Below are positions 21,131 to 33,500 of a DNA stretch of 64,000 nt, piece by piece. Location: assembly GCA_963513935.1 (NCBI GenBank), contig OY740773.1, forward strand, positions 101,541,291 to 101,605,290. The letters run 5' to 3'. Below the pieces are notes generated by a model. The model was not told where the DNA came from and made no database searches. It saw nothing but the letters and a program-made list of their open reading frames with translations. Source of the stretch: Aphrophora alni (Eukaryota; Arthropoda; Insecta; Hemiptera; Aphrophoridae). A program made the translations under genes and the position numbers. Positions within the stretch are counted from its first letter, which is position 1, and every line of letters starts with the position of its first letter.

Positions 21131-23170
21131 ATATGGAGATGAGTTTATATTGCATTTAAGTTGGTATTTACAGTAGGTAGTTAACTCAAAAAGGTAAACC
21201 AAGCAGTTTTAGGAAACACTATTGTAAAAATTTGAAGAGAACAGTATAGGGAAGTAATAGGCTAACTAAAAATAGAAGTTAGTAGTTGTTCATATTACTT
21301 TAATTCCTAGGCTATAAGAGACACATTTATCCATAGGTACAAGTTGCAATAAAAGTGGTTTAATAACTCATTTTAATCCTCTAAATGTAAAATAACACAG
21401 TTACAATTTTAAAACCACTCAATACATGTGTGGTTGTATAAAAAAGTACAACAGTGACATTAAAAGTAGGCCTATGCCTAGTTAACATTTAGGGGCATGG
21501 AAAACCAGGACGAATCAGATCTATGCAGCAATCTGTAATCTTAACATTTCATGATCAAAATGGAAAGATAAATTTATGTTTTAGTTGGGAATTGTTCATA
21601 AACAGCTAAATTAACAATTGTAAAAACACAAATTACAAGTTTGTAGTTTTCAATATTACCTATATATTTCAATATTTCCATATGAAAGGATTGAAAACAC
21701 CATTTTAAATTAAAAAGGTTAATCTTGTTTTTCAATCTTCTAGGACCATTGCTAAAATTAAAAGTAAGCATGCTAGAAGTAACTCCTTAATAGGGTTGCA
21801 TATGATTTTCTAAACAATGAAACATGGAATGTTCATATATTTCTACTGTTTACCCCCCCCCCCCCCCAAGAACAAGTAAAAAATATACATTTAGAAATAT
21901 ATTTATAGCCACAAGTACATTAGAAAGTACATTCCAAGAATATATTATATACCTATATTACCAAACCATTGTGATTAACCTACGATGAGTTTCTGACCTA
22001 ACAAATCTACATGCCTGGGTTACATCAAGAATTACACCTACTAAAGGACGGTTCTGTGTACAGTAAACTATATAAAATCAAACATGAAGCTATATAAAAC
22101 TATGTATTACTAGTATATAATCTTTGGCATCTCAAATGGGCTAGGTTAGGTTTATGAGGTAATATTTTTTTTTTGTTTTTAAGGCCCTACTTAATAGGTC
22201 CTAATATAAGAATAAAAATTACCAAACAAACCTAACTTGTTCAAGACAACTACCGTACTATTCGTATTTTAAAATAATGTCAATTCATATCACCAAACCT
22301 ACTAAGAATACTAAACTATAATTACTTAGGATAGTCGGTAACTTTGGAATAGTCAAAGGTTGATTCGAAAAATTGTTACCACTGATTTTGCAGATATAAT
22401 AGGCCCTTTAGTGGCAAACAAATTTATTTCAGACCATTAAGCTACTTCCATAACAATAAATGAAATCTGTCTACTTGGTGATTAGAAACTAATAAACTTG
22501 TCTAGGCATCTAACACCTACGGAAACACCTTAGAAAAGTAAACTTAAATACATTTATACAATTAATTGTTTGTCTATCAAAATGTTCAAGCCTAATAATG
22601 AACTGTCTAATTAAGGATAGCTTCGTACCATTATAATTTGTTAAGTAAATAACTACCCAAGTTTTTAATTCCTATGATAATTTCATCCCTTTGGACAACA
22701 ACTCTACAACATGATACCAAGATGACAATTTGGCAAATCCTGTGGATTATGTTAAATTTTGATCCAGCTGCAATATAAAAATCTTCAAAAACAATCTTAC
22801 CTTATATTAATGTATTATCTATATCTAATATAATGCTAAATATTATTACAATACACAAGAAGCATAATTGTGCATTATTAAAATGGAATCTTGATTCCTT
22901 TAAGCTTACTTTATCAATTTCAAATATTGTTAAGTATAATAATGAAGGTGCAAATACTCAATAAACAAAAATAACTAATTGTGGAAATGTTTTAAAAATA
23001 AGTGATTACTGTATGTTAAATGACTGTACAACTTACCACGTTTATAACAATAAAATAATTGACTTATTTATTTAAACACCAATACAGTTATATACAGATT
23101 TAAACTGACAGCTAAAATGTTTTGTTTACAAACAAGTCATAGTCAATGCAATCACCTGTAGCTTCCGAAA
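21130..23170. other. No recognisable gene; probable filamin intron 1
   Basis: This is AT-rich DNA with a C15 run at 21853-21867. There is no coding motif on either strand. It lies immediately downstream of the filamin exon donor, so it is most simply read as its intron. Confidence 0.5.
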
Positions 23171-23218
23171 TGGCGGCTTAAATACAAAACTTTGAAATGT
23201 AAAAATATTGAAACTTAC

Positions 23219-23573
23219 CAATGTTTACTAGTTTGACGCCATCTTCTGAAACTGCCGTAAGGGCAGCCGTAACATTTTCCAAATACTGATGAGGATTTGC
23301 AGGTCGTTTAATCCAATTTGGACGAAGTTTTCTTTTTTGCAGCACTTCCACAAGAGCACATAAACGCGTCCCGTCACAAAAATCACTCCCTAGATCACGC
23401 ACTTCCATTCCAACACTTCTCAGATGTTCGTTTACCCAATTTCGAAAAGTATTTGCTTGAATTTCCACCCACAAATCTTCATGACCCTTAATTGCCATTC
23501 CTTTAGCGGCATGTCCTTCAGGACTTCGAGCTACAAGACCGATTTGCGAAATTCTCAATTGTTCACCCGCCAT
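23219..23573 (-). CDS. jbug: Filamin-type actin-binding protein, first coding exon (jitterbug-like)
   Basis: This exon gives 118 codons plus one base. It begins MAGEQLRISQIG and runs into a calponin-homology (CH) domain from about residue 33: WVEIQANTFRNWVNEHL, then DFCDGTRLCALVEVL, then a block with RPANPHQYLENV and VKLVNI. CH domains of this type bind F-actin at the N-terminus of filamins and alpha-actinins. The 'ANTF..WVN.hL', 'DL..GtrLcaLvEvL' and 'n...aL.a....GvklvniG' pattern is filamin-like, and the exact leader suggests insect jitterbug. The start is supported by an in-frame TGA two codons upstream of the ATG. The exon ends at G|GTAAGT (donor at 23218), phase 1. The rest of the protein is not visible down to position 1, so intron 1 may exceed 23 kb. 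Family is secure; the jbug versus cheerio assignment is inferred. Confidence 0.85.
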
Positions 23574-24381
23574 CTCTCATGCACTACTTCACCATGTGAC
23601 AGCTGATTGGATTCTGCTATGCTGCTGTGTTTCTGCTCAGCTGTAATCGTTTGTTTTGTTGTCAAACAAACAAACTCTTCTGAATTGCGTACAGATAGCA
23701 GCACATACCGAGGTAAGAAAGTGAAAGTACAGTGAATTAGAAAAGGGTCAAATGTATGGAATTGTTATCGAAAAGTTTAAGAATATTTTGAATTATATTA
23801 TTTCTGTAATAAATTATTTACATAACTTTAAATGTGATATTTTAAAAATTTATGTGGCTTGAAAATGAAGCAGAGTGTAACCGATTATGATAAATGGGTA
23901 TTAATTTTATATATGACTAAACAAAATATCATAATTTATAGCTTTAAAATTGAGTATAAAAATAAATAATAATAATGCAAATTTGTTTCTTCAAATTTAA
24001 CCAAACAAATAGTTGTATAAAGTTCAATAAATTGTTTTTTAAATGTTATAATAATATTTATTTAAAGACGTTTCAATTAAATGATTAATAATAATCATAA
24101 ATACTTATTTAAGTTCATTTAAAACCAATATAAAATAATGATTGCTTACTTTACAAGTAAACCTTTTCTCTTATTAATTTCATAATTTGTGCAAATTTAT
24201 TGATTCAAAACAAAATTTTGAACAGCCTGCGCTACCTATCAGCAACTACTTGAACTACTGGACTTATTTGGCGTACAAGCTATAAGAATAAAGTGGACAT
24301 CTTGGTGAAAAGGCATGCTAGTTATTCAAAAGTGATTACTTTAATTATTTATAATATATAACATTTATACAGTTTAATAAA
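23574..24381. promoter_or_regulatory. Divergent (head-to-head) intergenic promoter region
   Basis: 808 bp separate the start codons of the filamin gene (minus) and the ZAD zinc-finger gene (plus). An ATTGG (inverted CCAAT) occurs at about 23607. GAGGTAAGAA at about 23711 is a good plus-strand splice donor, so the zinc-finger gene may begin with a non-coding exon here. No convincing TATA box was identified. Sharing of regulatory DNA is an inference from spacing. Confidence 0.5.
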
Positions 24382-24504
24382 ATGGCTAGTTCAACGTATT
24401 GTCGACTGTGTGCATTAAAATGTGACAGTTTTATAAAAATCTACGATGATGAAGGACAAAAATTTAACTTGGCTACAAAGATTATTCAATGTCTTCAGAT
24501 ATGG
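24382..24504 (+). CDS. ZAD zinc-finger gene, exon 1 (start, first half of ZAD)
   Basis: It encodes residues 1-41. MASSTYCRLC supplies the first ZAD cysteine pair (C7, C10) and is followed by the usual 'i.de....l...I..cl.i.' stretch. The exon ends TGG|GTGAGC in phase 0. Confidence 0.9.
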
Positions 24505-27500
24505 GTGAGCCATATTTACTATATCCTGGCGTTACCTAGACCACTTCCAATCTCATACCACAGATGGCATTCCATTTGAAGCCAACTTGTCAGTTTGACA
24601 GAATTGTTTATAAATTGTAAATTGTAATTTAAATTTATATAAAATACTTTCAAGTTGTTAACCTCTTCAATGACATTCAAATGCCTTTATCTCTTTATAA
24701 GCACATACCATAAACATAACAAGTCCATTACTTCATAACTTTTGTTTTTGTTTTTATTTGAATCTGAACACCGTGAAGGACAGAGTTTGATTTGCCGGTA
24801 TTACGAAATAAATTCTGAAGTAGGTACCAACTTTATACAATGCACATTTACCATTTTGTACATTTATTCAAATTAAAATCTCTTTTTAATAAGCCCGTTG
24901 TATTGTTTATTTTTCCAGAAATAAACATTAAAAATTTGTAAATATATACTTATGGCGTATTTACCTAAAAACAAAAGTAAACTTTTAAAATCGGCTCTAA
25001 ATTGGTTTAATATTTTTGTTGTTATAACTAGCTACCTTTTCCCTTAATTGCAAGAGGGAATTTGATTCTAGGTCCACACATTCTCTGTCCATTAATTTAA
25101 TTAATAATCAATGTTTATAACCTACACAATGAATGTTTGGTGTTTAGGACAGGATAGGTTCTGGAATTTTCATTTCATATTAAAACTACTAATATAAACT
25201 AGTTTATTATTGATTTAAAAAATATAAATGAAGAGAAGATGAATCCCTAACTTCATGTACAAGTGTGATTAGATTTGACATAGAATAAGGTTATGATATG
25301 CACAGGGTAATTTGTTTACAAAGAAAGTCAGCTTTTTTGCATTTTTTTTAACATGTTCTACATACCGTAATTCATAATAATAAATAAGTTTTCAATGCGG
25401 AGATAATTTTTTTACCGAAGAATTGCAATTTCAAAACTACAGAATTCAATGCATTTATATGTCACTGAAGTCAAGCAACATCATGCTTGGTTAGTACTTG
25501 GAAGGGTGACCGCTTGGGAAATAACGCACAATTTCTTTTTTTTTACAAATTTACGTGTAGGTTAAGTAAGGTGGCCTTACTTAACCTTGTAAGGTAAAAA
25601 ATTTACGTAAATACATATCAACGCATAACTCACTTAATGGACCTTAACCTAGAAAAGTTGAAATTATGTTTTTTCCCCATGAAACAATTAGCTCTGTGTT
25701 GGAAATTTATTTAATTATTAAGAAATAAGGTATGTACAACACGTTAAAAAAAAAAGAAAAAAAAGCCATGACTTTCTTTATAAACAATTAAGCAGAAATA
25801 TCCTTGTTATGTATTGCTTAAAATTGACTTCTGTTTTCTGATTGGAAACTAAGCATGACAGTAAGTTGTCTAACCTAAGTAGCCTAGCTGTTTTAACAAC
25901 ATAACATGTTCCATATAAGTTACATTTTAAAACCTATAGAATATTGTTTTAAATAAAAGGGGTAATTATACATTAAAGCTCACTCTATTTTTAGTTGCTA
26001 AAAATGATGCAAACTTAAACTATTTAACTTGTTTGTCATTAATCTGATTTTTTTTAACAATGCAAAACAATTTTTGAGTGTCAAAATCCATTAATATTGA
26101 AGAATCTTACAATTTTAAATTCAAGGAATTTGGGCTTTTTCGGGTTACGACGAATGTGTACAATGATAATATGAGTCAAGTTTGTGACCGCATTACCAGT
26201 CTTATGCTTATCTTATATGCTGTACGTTAAATTAGTATAAATCATAGTGTGTAAATTAACGCTTGGGAAAGTAACTATATATATATATTCCCAGACCTTT
26301 GTAAACATAGACTCATAATGCAGTCACAAACTTGACTCACGTTGTCATTGTACACATTCGTAATAACCCAAATAAGCCTTATGTCAAAAAGTGTCATTTT
26401 CTTCAATATTAATGAATTTTTACACTTGAAAATTGTTTCGTGTTAAAAAATATCTGATGAATGACAAAGAATGTATAAGAGTTTAAGTTTGCATGATTTT
26501 TAGTGACTAAAATCTAGGTTAAGCTTCAATGCATAATTACCTTAAAAGGTTAGGTTCACTTAAGCTATGCAGAGTGATACATAATGAAGAAGTCTAGTCT
26601 CAAGATGAGGGAGGGAGTTGAATTATTGACTTAAAGTTTAATATGTAAATATTATTTTTTTTTTAAAGTAGGCTATGTGTTTTTATGTTTTTACATTAGT
26701 TCTAGTCATTATAAATTAAATACTGTATCCAAAAGCTATTACAAATATATGTGAGTTAGGTATATTAGCCATTAATGCAAGAAGCCAGTTTCATATAAAT
26801 TAGAATATGTCTCCATGTAAATATGTTTTGCTATTACTTTTATAAAGCCTATGATGCTATGTTTATTATAATTTTTCTAAACGTTTGTTTTCCATAGTCT
26901 CAAAGTAAATAGGCTATGTTTTCCTATTACTCTTATAAAGCCTATTTATAATATTTGTAAACAATTGTTTTCCATAGTCTCCACTCTAAAAAGTTCAATC
27001 AACTAAACTTTGTTTTTATTGATATAGTTATATCCTGAAGATATTCTTCCAAAAACTGTGTGCCTCATTTGCTGCGATAAACTTAATAAGTATTTTGAGT
27101 TCTTTGAACAATGTGCTGCATCGCAATTATCTCTTATGGCCATATTTCGTGAAGATGAAAAGAGGAATAAGGTTGAAGAAAATCATGAAACACAATTAAA
27201 TGATAACACCATAGAATTTGCTGATGATGTAAGTAAAATATAATACTTTGTAGACATTTTAAAATTAAATTATCATTTTAATGATTTTGGTGTTTCCTTC
27301 AGTATAGAATATTTCATTTACTATTTTTTAATATATGTATGCCTACCTACCAGTTAAATAATTATTAGCTTTGAAAGTTTGATTTACCCTTAGGGGCCTC
27401 ACTATAGTGAGTACACTGGTGTGGTAATCCTAAGCTACCCTAACTGGATCTATACCCTTTTTCATTTACTTTTGGGTTAAATTCTTCTTTTATTTTTTCT

Positions 27501-30500
27501 ATCAGGTCACTCTTTTAACCAACTCTTGGTTCTCTTCCAATCCTGACACTATTAGAGTATTCGAGGGCTAGGGGTTTTTATTACATATTCTCTTCTTCCT
27601 CTTTATATAAGGTGATGATGACCGAGAAGTTTTCACAAGAGGATCTTTAAACAAAAAGGGCGAAAAGTTTGATTTTATTTACTGTTAATATTAGGTTAGG
27701 GGGCTATAATATTTACCTATATTTTTGCTGTTTTATTATTAGTATATGGAGAATACTGTGTAATGTTGTCTAAGGTAAAAAGGAGTTTATTGATATGAGA
27801 AATTATAATTTATATAATTATGAATATGGTTATAACATCAACATATTTAATTAATGATATATTTTTTCATTGGATACCATTGATTTAGTGCAGTACAATC
27901 TTATGTGTTCTTTTTCTCTTTATTCTAAACATGTACCTCTCAAGTTCTCACATATAGTGAATACGGAAGTGGCAATCCCAAAGTACTAGCTGGATCTACA
28001 CTTTCCTTCGTCTAATCTTGGGTGAGATCCCTCTCTTTCATCTTTTCCCAGTTCTATTATGACCAACTATTGTTCTCTTTTGACACTGACACTAATAGTG
28101 TATTTAAGGGCTAGATATCCTTATTTTATACTTGTTTTAAGATGATGATGACTGCAAGGTCATTGTGCCTGTAAATTGTACACAAAATTTTTTAAGTTGA
28201 AAATAATGAATAATGAATGTGCTACAATTTTCATTCTTACAGTAAATCATTTCTAAAACTTGTAAATCTTGATTTCTAATCAAATAAACAAATAATTTAT
28301 TCTATCGAGGGGGTGGAATTCAGGATTCTGGTGTTAGTAATCAAGAGAAATTGTTGCTGTTGCACAATTCTGAAATATTTAATTTTAATTTTTTGAAATT
28401 TTATCTTTCTTTAGACACTTTTGAAAAAATTCTGTTTTGAAATATGTTCAACACTTAATGTTAACATTTCGCACACCATTGATCTAGATTCTCCCCAAGT
28501 GTAACATTGTTCCAAATACCATAAAAGTCATAAGGTTATTCACGTAAAATCTCATTTCAAGACATTGTGTAGTATCTATTGTAAGAATCACCCAACATAG
28601 TTCAGATATTAGTAGCCTATAGTATATAACAGCTTAAGACTTATTTTGTAAGTTTTGAAACCGATGCCGTATAACTACACGTTGCTATGAAGATGATCAT
28701 AACTTAGCGACAGTTCCACTGTGCCAAAGACATAGTTTCCCGCTGTCATTCTCAGCTGCTATATTTCACTCTTTAGTAACTTAGAAACACTGAACCTGAA
28801 ATGTTCTGTATTCTTTATAATGTTTTCTGGATTTATTATGTTTTTATTTGATCTTATTTCATATAGGCTAGTTGTTTGTGTTTAAATAGATAGTTTTTTA
28901 GTAATATTGAACATAGTATATCATTACTTTATCATGGCTAATCCTTACAATTCAAATTTTAATGACTTTATACGTTTAATAACACTTAAATTATAATTTC
29001 TATTCTATATTTCTTTAGCACGTAACATCCATAGTAAACTTTTTTTTAAGTCAGTAAGAAATAAAACCAGACTATAGATTACGAAACAATATATTTCATC
29101 TTGTTTCCCCCATTTTTTAACAAAATTATCTAAATAATATAGTGTTTGAAAGTCCATTTTTATAATTACATGCATTTCTAATTGTTTCAGCTTTTTAATG
29201 ACCAAATAAATAGCCATTTCAATTACAGACAAAAATTTGTGGTCCCAAATTTATACAAACGTAAGGTGAATATGTTTGAATTTTTGTAAAGAAAACAAAG
29301 ATAATAACTGATGTTTTAAATTTTCTATAAGACCTTTATAGCCAACTAAATCGGAAAAAAAAATTCACAACAAAAAACTGTGTAATCTCATATTTTATAA
29401 GTTTTTCAGCAATGTGCATTTTTTTTATGGTTATCAACGCCTTCAGCGGTGTGCAAAGGGTTGTTAATAGAAGAACATTAGAGAAACACAATAATTGACT
29501 ATTGGTGGATACGGTTTGCAATGCTAAATCTTAATTTACATTTCATACTATATTTATTTATTAAGTTAATCAAATAACATCGTCTTTTGAAAGTTTAATT
29601 ACATTCAATAATATGACAATCTACTTTGATTCTGTAAATGTTCCTTAGTTTTTATGATAGCCGTACATATGAAGGGTATTTTAGCTTCACAAACAAAACC
29701 ATTTAAAACCATTTAATAAAACTAATGTTTCACACAATAAGTTTTAACATTGGGTTGCATTTTTCTTGTGAACGTTCTGAAAATCCTATCATCTTAACGG
29801 CTAACAGTACTATAATCTAAATACAAATTTTGAATGAATTGATAACTTTTAACAATAACATAATCTTCTAGACTAATCGATTATTTCCTTTCCCTGAATA
29901 TTACTAGAATCTATTCAATAATTGAAGTTACAGGTGTCAATAATACATAGACCTAACCAATTATACGGTGTTTCTAAAAGGAATTTACAGTTTTAACAGC
30001 ATTTGGAAATTTATTCATACAACATAATCGGTTGAGGTGTCATATTAAAACAAAACTCTTCAAGTTTTTCCTTAAACAGTCAATTGGTTCAATGTGTCTA
30101 GCATTTATGTGTAATATGACAGACATCTACCTAAAGTCAATTTTATGTGAAACTCAAGCCAATACATCTGGCATCACTTCCGCAGATGGAGCGTAAATTT
30201 GGTTTTTCAGCTCAGGGAGATTGGCAGGTAAAATACACTCGATCTTTTAATGAAACCCCATAAGAAAAATCAACAGGAGTATAATCTAATGACCAAAAGT
30301 GTCATACAACTAACTCCAACACAACCTTCTAGGAATGACATTGCATTAAATTTTCTCCATGAAAAAGAACAGGCCAAATAGTTAAAATTTGCTGTGGGTA
30401 AAATATATTCACTTGTGGACTATCATGAACAAGCTCCAAATATGCATGTGGATTTTCGTTATCCCAGATTTTTCAGTTATGGTGACAAATGACAAATGAT

Positions 30501-33500
30501 AACACTCATAACAAATGTTGAAAAATTATTTTGTCCAGGAAGGTCTCTTCGGTCTAACTTGCGACCAACATTCTGCACAGAATTCCTGACTAGCGACTTT
30601 ATCTAGATCAATAATTTGTCATTCCATAGTCATTTTTATGGTTTCATGTCCAAACGTTGACATAGTAAACACCAAACAGTTATATGTGGTATGCAGTCTC
30701 ACAAGACATATGAATTGATTTTTTAGGTTTACAGGCAAAGCTCTACATGGCTTGTACCACAAAAGCATCAGGAAATTGCGGACAATTTGGTTATTTGTCA
30801 TGTTATATGGAACGACCAGTCGCAAGAACATTTTGGCTCTAAGAGTAAATTGGAGACCTACTTGGAGTATCCTTACCTTTACGAAAATGAGTTTATTTTG
30901 ATAAATCAAAACACACCGCGAGTATATTCAGCACCAGTGAAAGTAGCGATTTTTTACCACAATAGTGGCGGTGCTTCTGGTGACTTCATTTGGTACTACT
31001 GTACTAAATAAGTAAAACTTGATAGTGTTTTGCTTTAAATTGACACATCAACTGATTCTGTAAGTTATCTTAATAACAGTTGTAAAGTCCTTTTTGAAAC
31101 ACACTCTCAATAATCAATCATCATCTTTATTGTCAAAACATTAAATACAATGTGTGGCAGTGTTGTTACATAACTAGATTAATATATTGTGTAATAAAAA
31201 TCCACACTCTTATACATAAATAACAAAACATCACATTGAAAATTTAATTGTATCAATGAACACTTAATACGAGTATTAATAATGCAACAAAATATTAATA
31301 TTAAATATTTTAAATATCAAAATAAAATAAAATACCCTTAAAAGGATGTCAAGAAACTCATAATCCACATGTATCATCAAAACACTCCTGAAGATTATAG
31401 TTATGTAATTCGTTTATAGATTTAAGTTCTTTTTTTAAATGCAATTAATTCAAGTTCTCATATTTAATGGCAATGAATTAATCAGTTTTTTATTAACCTC
31501 AAACTTTTGGTGGGTATACTGTAGATACTATTGCAAGCTTATGAGAAGTGTAGTGAGGGAACAGCGAGAAGAAGGAAGAGAAGGTAGTCCACGGTTACCA
31601 TGGAAATATTTGAAGTAGGCTCACGAAAATTATTGCCTATTTCTGAGAAATGAATAGAGCTGCTTCCACTTATCTACTCTTTAGTTAATGTCATTCTAGT
31701 AGAGATGGGCGATATTTTTATACAGGTGACTTTGGAGCTAATATTTGTTTGTCACTGGTTGGCCCGTTGCCAAAGGAGAAGAAATAATAGCTCCACAAAA
31801 GAACTCTGCATGCGCTTGAATTTGTCTCTGCTGAACAGCTCCATTTTGGCCCAGTTACTGTGTCAATGTCAAGCATAAGACTAGCGCACTGCTAAGGTTT
31901 GATGTTCAGCTCATTTCTGGCCCGGTGACTGTGTTAATATCAAAAACACTTTTCTATTATATTAAAAATTATGAATAATTCAAGTAAACAAATAGTTAAA
32001 ACAAAAGAAGGAAATCTGGATTTTTTTCACAGCAATTAATAATGAAGTGGCAAATTTGTTCATAATTAATTTCTTGTTTTCACATTACTTATAAATTTGG
32101 CTAAGTATTTAAAAAATGTAATTAATTGGAAGAAAAGTCAATTTAAAGCATATTCAAAATAATTATTGTAAAATAACTAATTGTAACAATACAATTAATT
32201 ATTTAAGAAAAGAAATAAAACATAATGAATGACGTTTATGAGCTGAGTCATAGGAAGTATACGGTATGTGAACAATATTTAATTTCAGTATTTAATAAAA
32301 CAGTGACTATAACAAAACAATATTTTGCATTGTCGATCCACATGCACGGTAGATCTAGCTGTTCAAGGTTGTCGTTGTCACCGGTATAAAAGTCACTGAA
32401 GTAAATTCCAATACAGTAAACACTCTCTGATCCGGATCTCTGATATCCGGAAACTCCGATATCCGGCCGTCGTATGCCATCGTATAAAAAATAATAAAAA
32501 TACAATTTTCTATACAAAAATAATATTTTCGGCCCGAATAGTAGTGAACTATATTTTTGAGCTGGGCACTGGGCAGTAGTGTGGTTCGGATTCAACAACA
32601 AAAACAAATCATGACATTGCGAAGCTTTTCAAGCACTTGAACAGCTTATAGACTACGTGGAAGAACAAGAAGAATCCTCACCGGCCGATCTCCTTCTTTT
32701 TCGTAGATGGAGAGATCTAAGAAGCGTGTTCTTCAACGAGCCAAGCAAGCTACCATTACATCTTTTTAAAATAAAAACTGACATGAGTACAAATTACTGT
32801 ACTGTAATGAAAACTAACATTTATCATACGTTCATCAAAATTTCACGTGTTCAATCCTGTACGTATTTATTGTACTGTTTTATTTTCTAATCTTCATTTT
32901 TCGTTTGATATTTTTAGTTAACACTGTAGACCTAATTAATTGTTGTTTGTGTACTTTATGCTGAGCCTCATTCAGCTTAAAATAAATAGATTTTTAAACA
33001 TAGCTATTGTAATATTTATTTAATTAACCTACCTTTTGTTGTTTCGGTGCTTTTGTTACCGATTACCGTACCGGCAAACTACGGCAAATTACATAATAGT
33101 ACAGTTAAAACGTAACGTCTATATATTACAGTAATTTGAAAAACCATAGTGAATTTTTAGAATAGTGTGGTAAAGCTACAACTTTTCGTAAGCGCAATGC
33201 GTTTTAGAGCTAAAAACGTAAATTTGCTACGTTTTGTTCACGTTTAAAACCACTTTAACTATATAAAAATAGCCACCCCGAGATCCGGATTTTTCGATAT
33301 CCGGATCGGCCGGCGCCACATTAATCCGGATTAGAGAGTTTTTACTGTACTTTGCATCGACTGTAGCTGTAGCCATTCAAGGTTAGTCACCGGTATAAAG
33401 AGCCAATTTTCTTAGGAGCTGTAACAGAAATCACCGGTCCAAAAAAGGAACGAGATCAACCATCTCTACATTCTAGTGCTATACATTGAATAATGAAATT

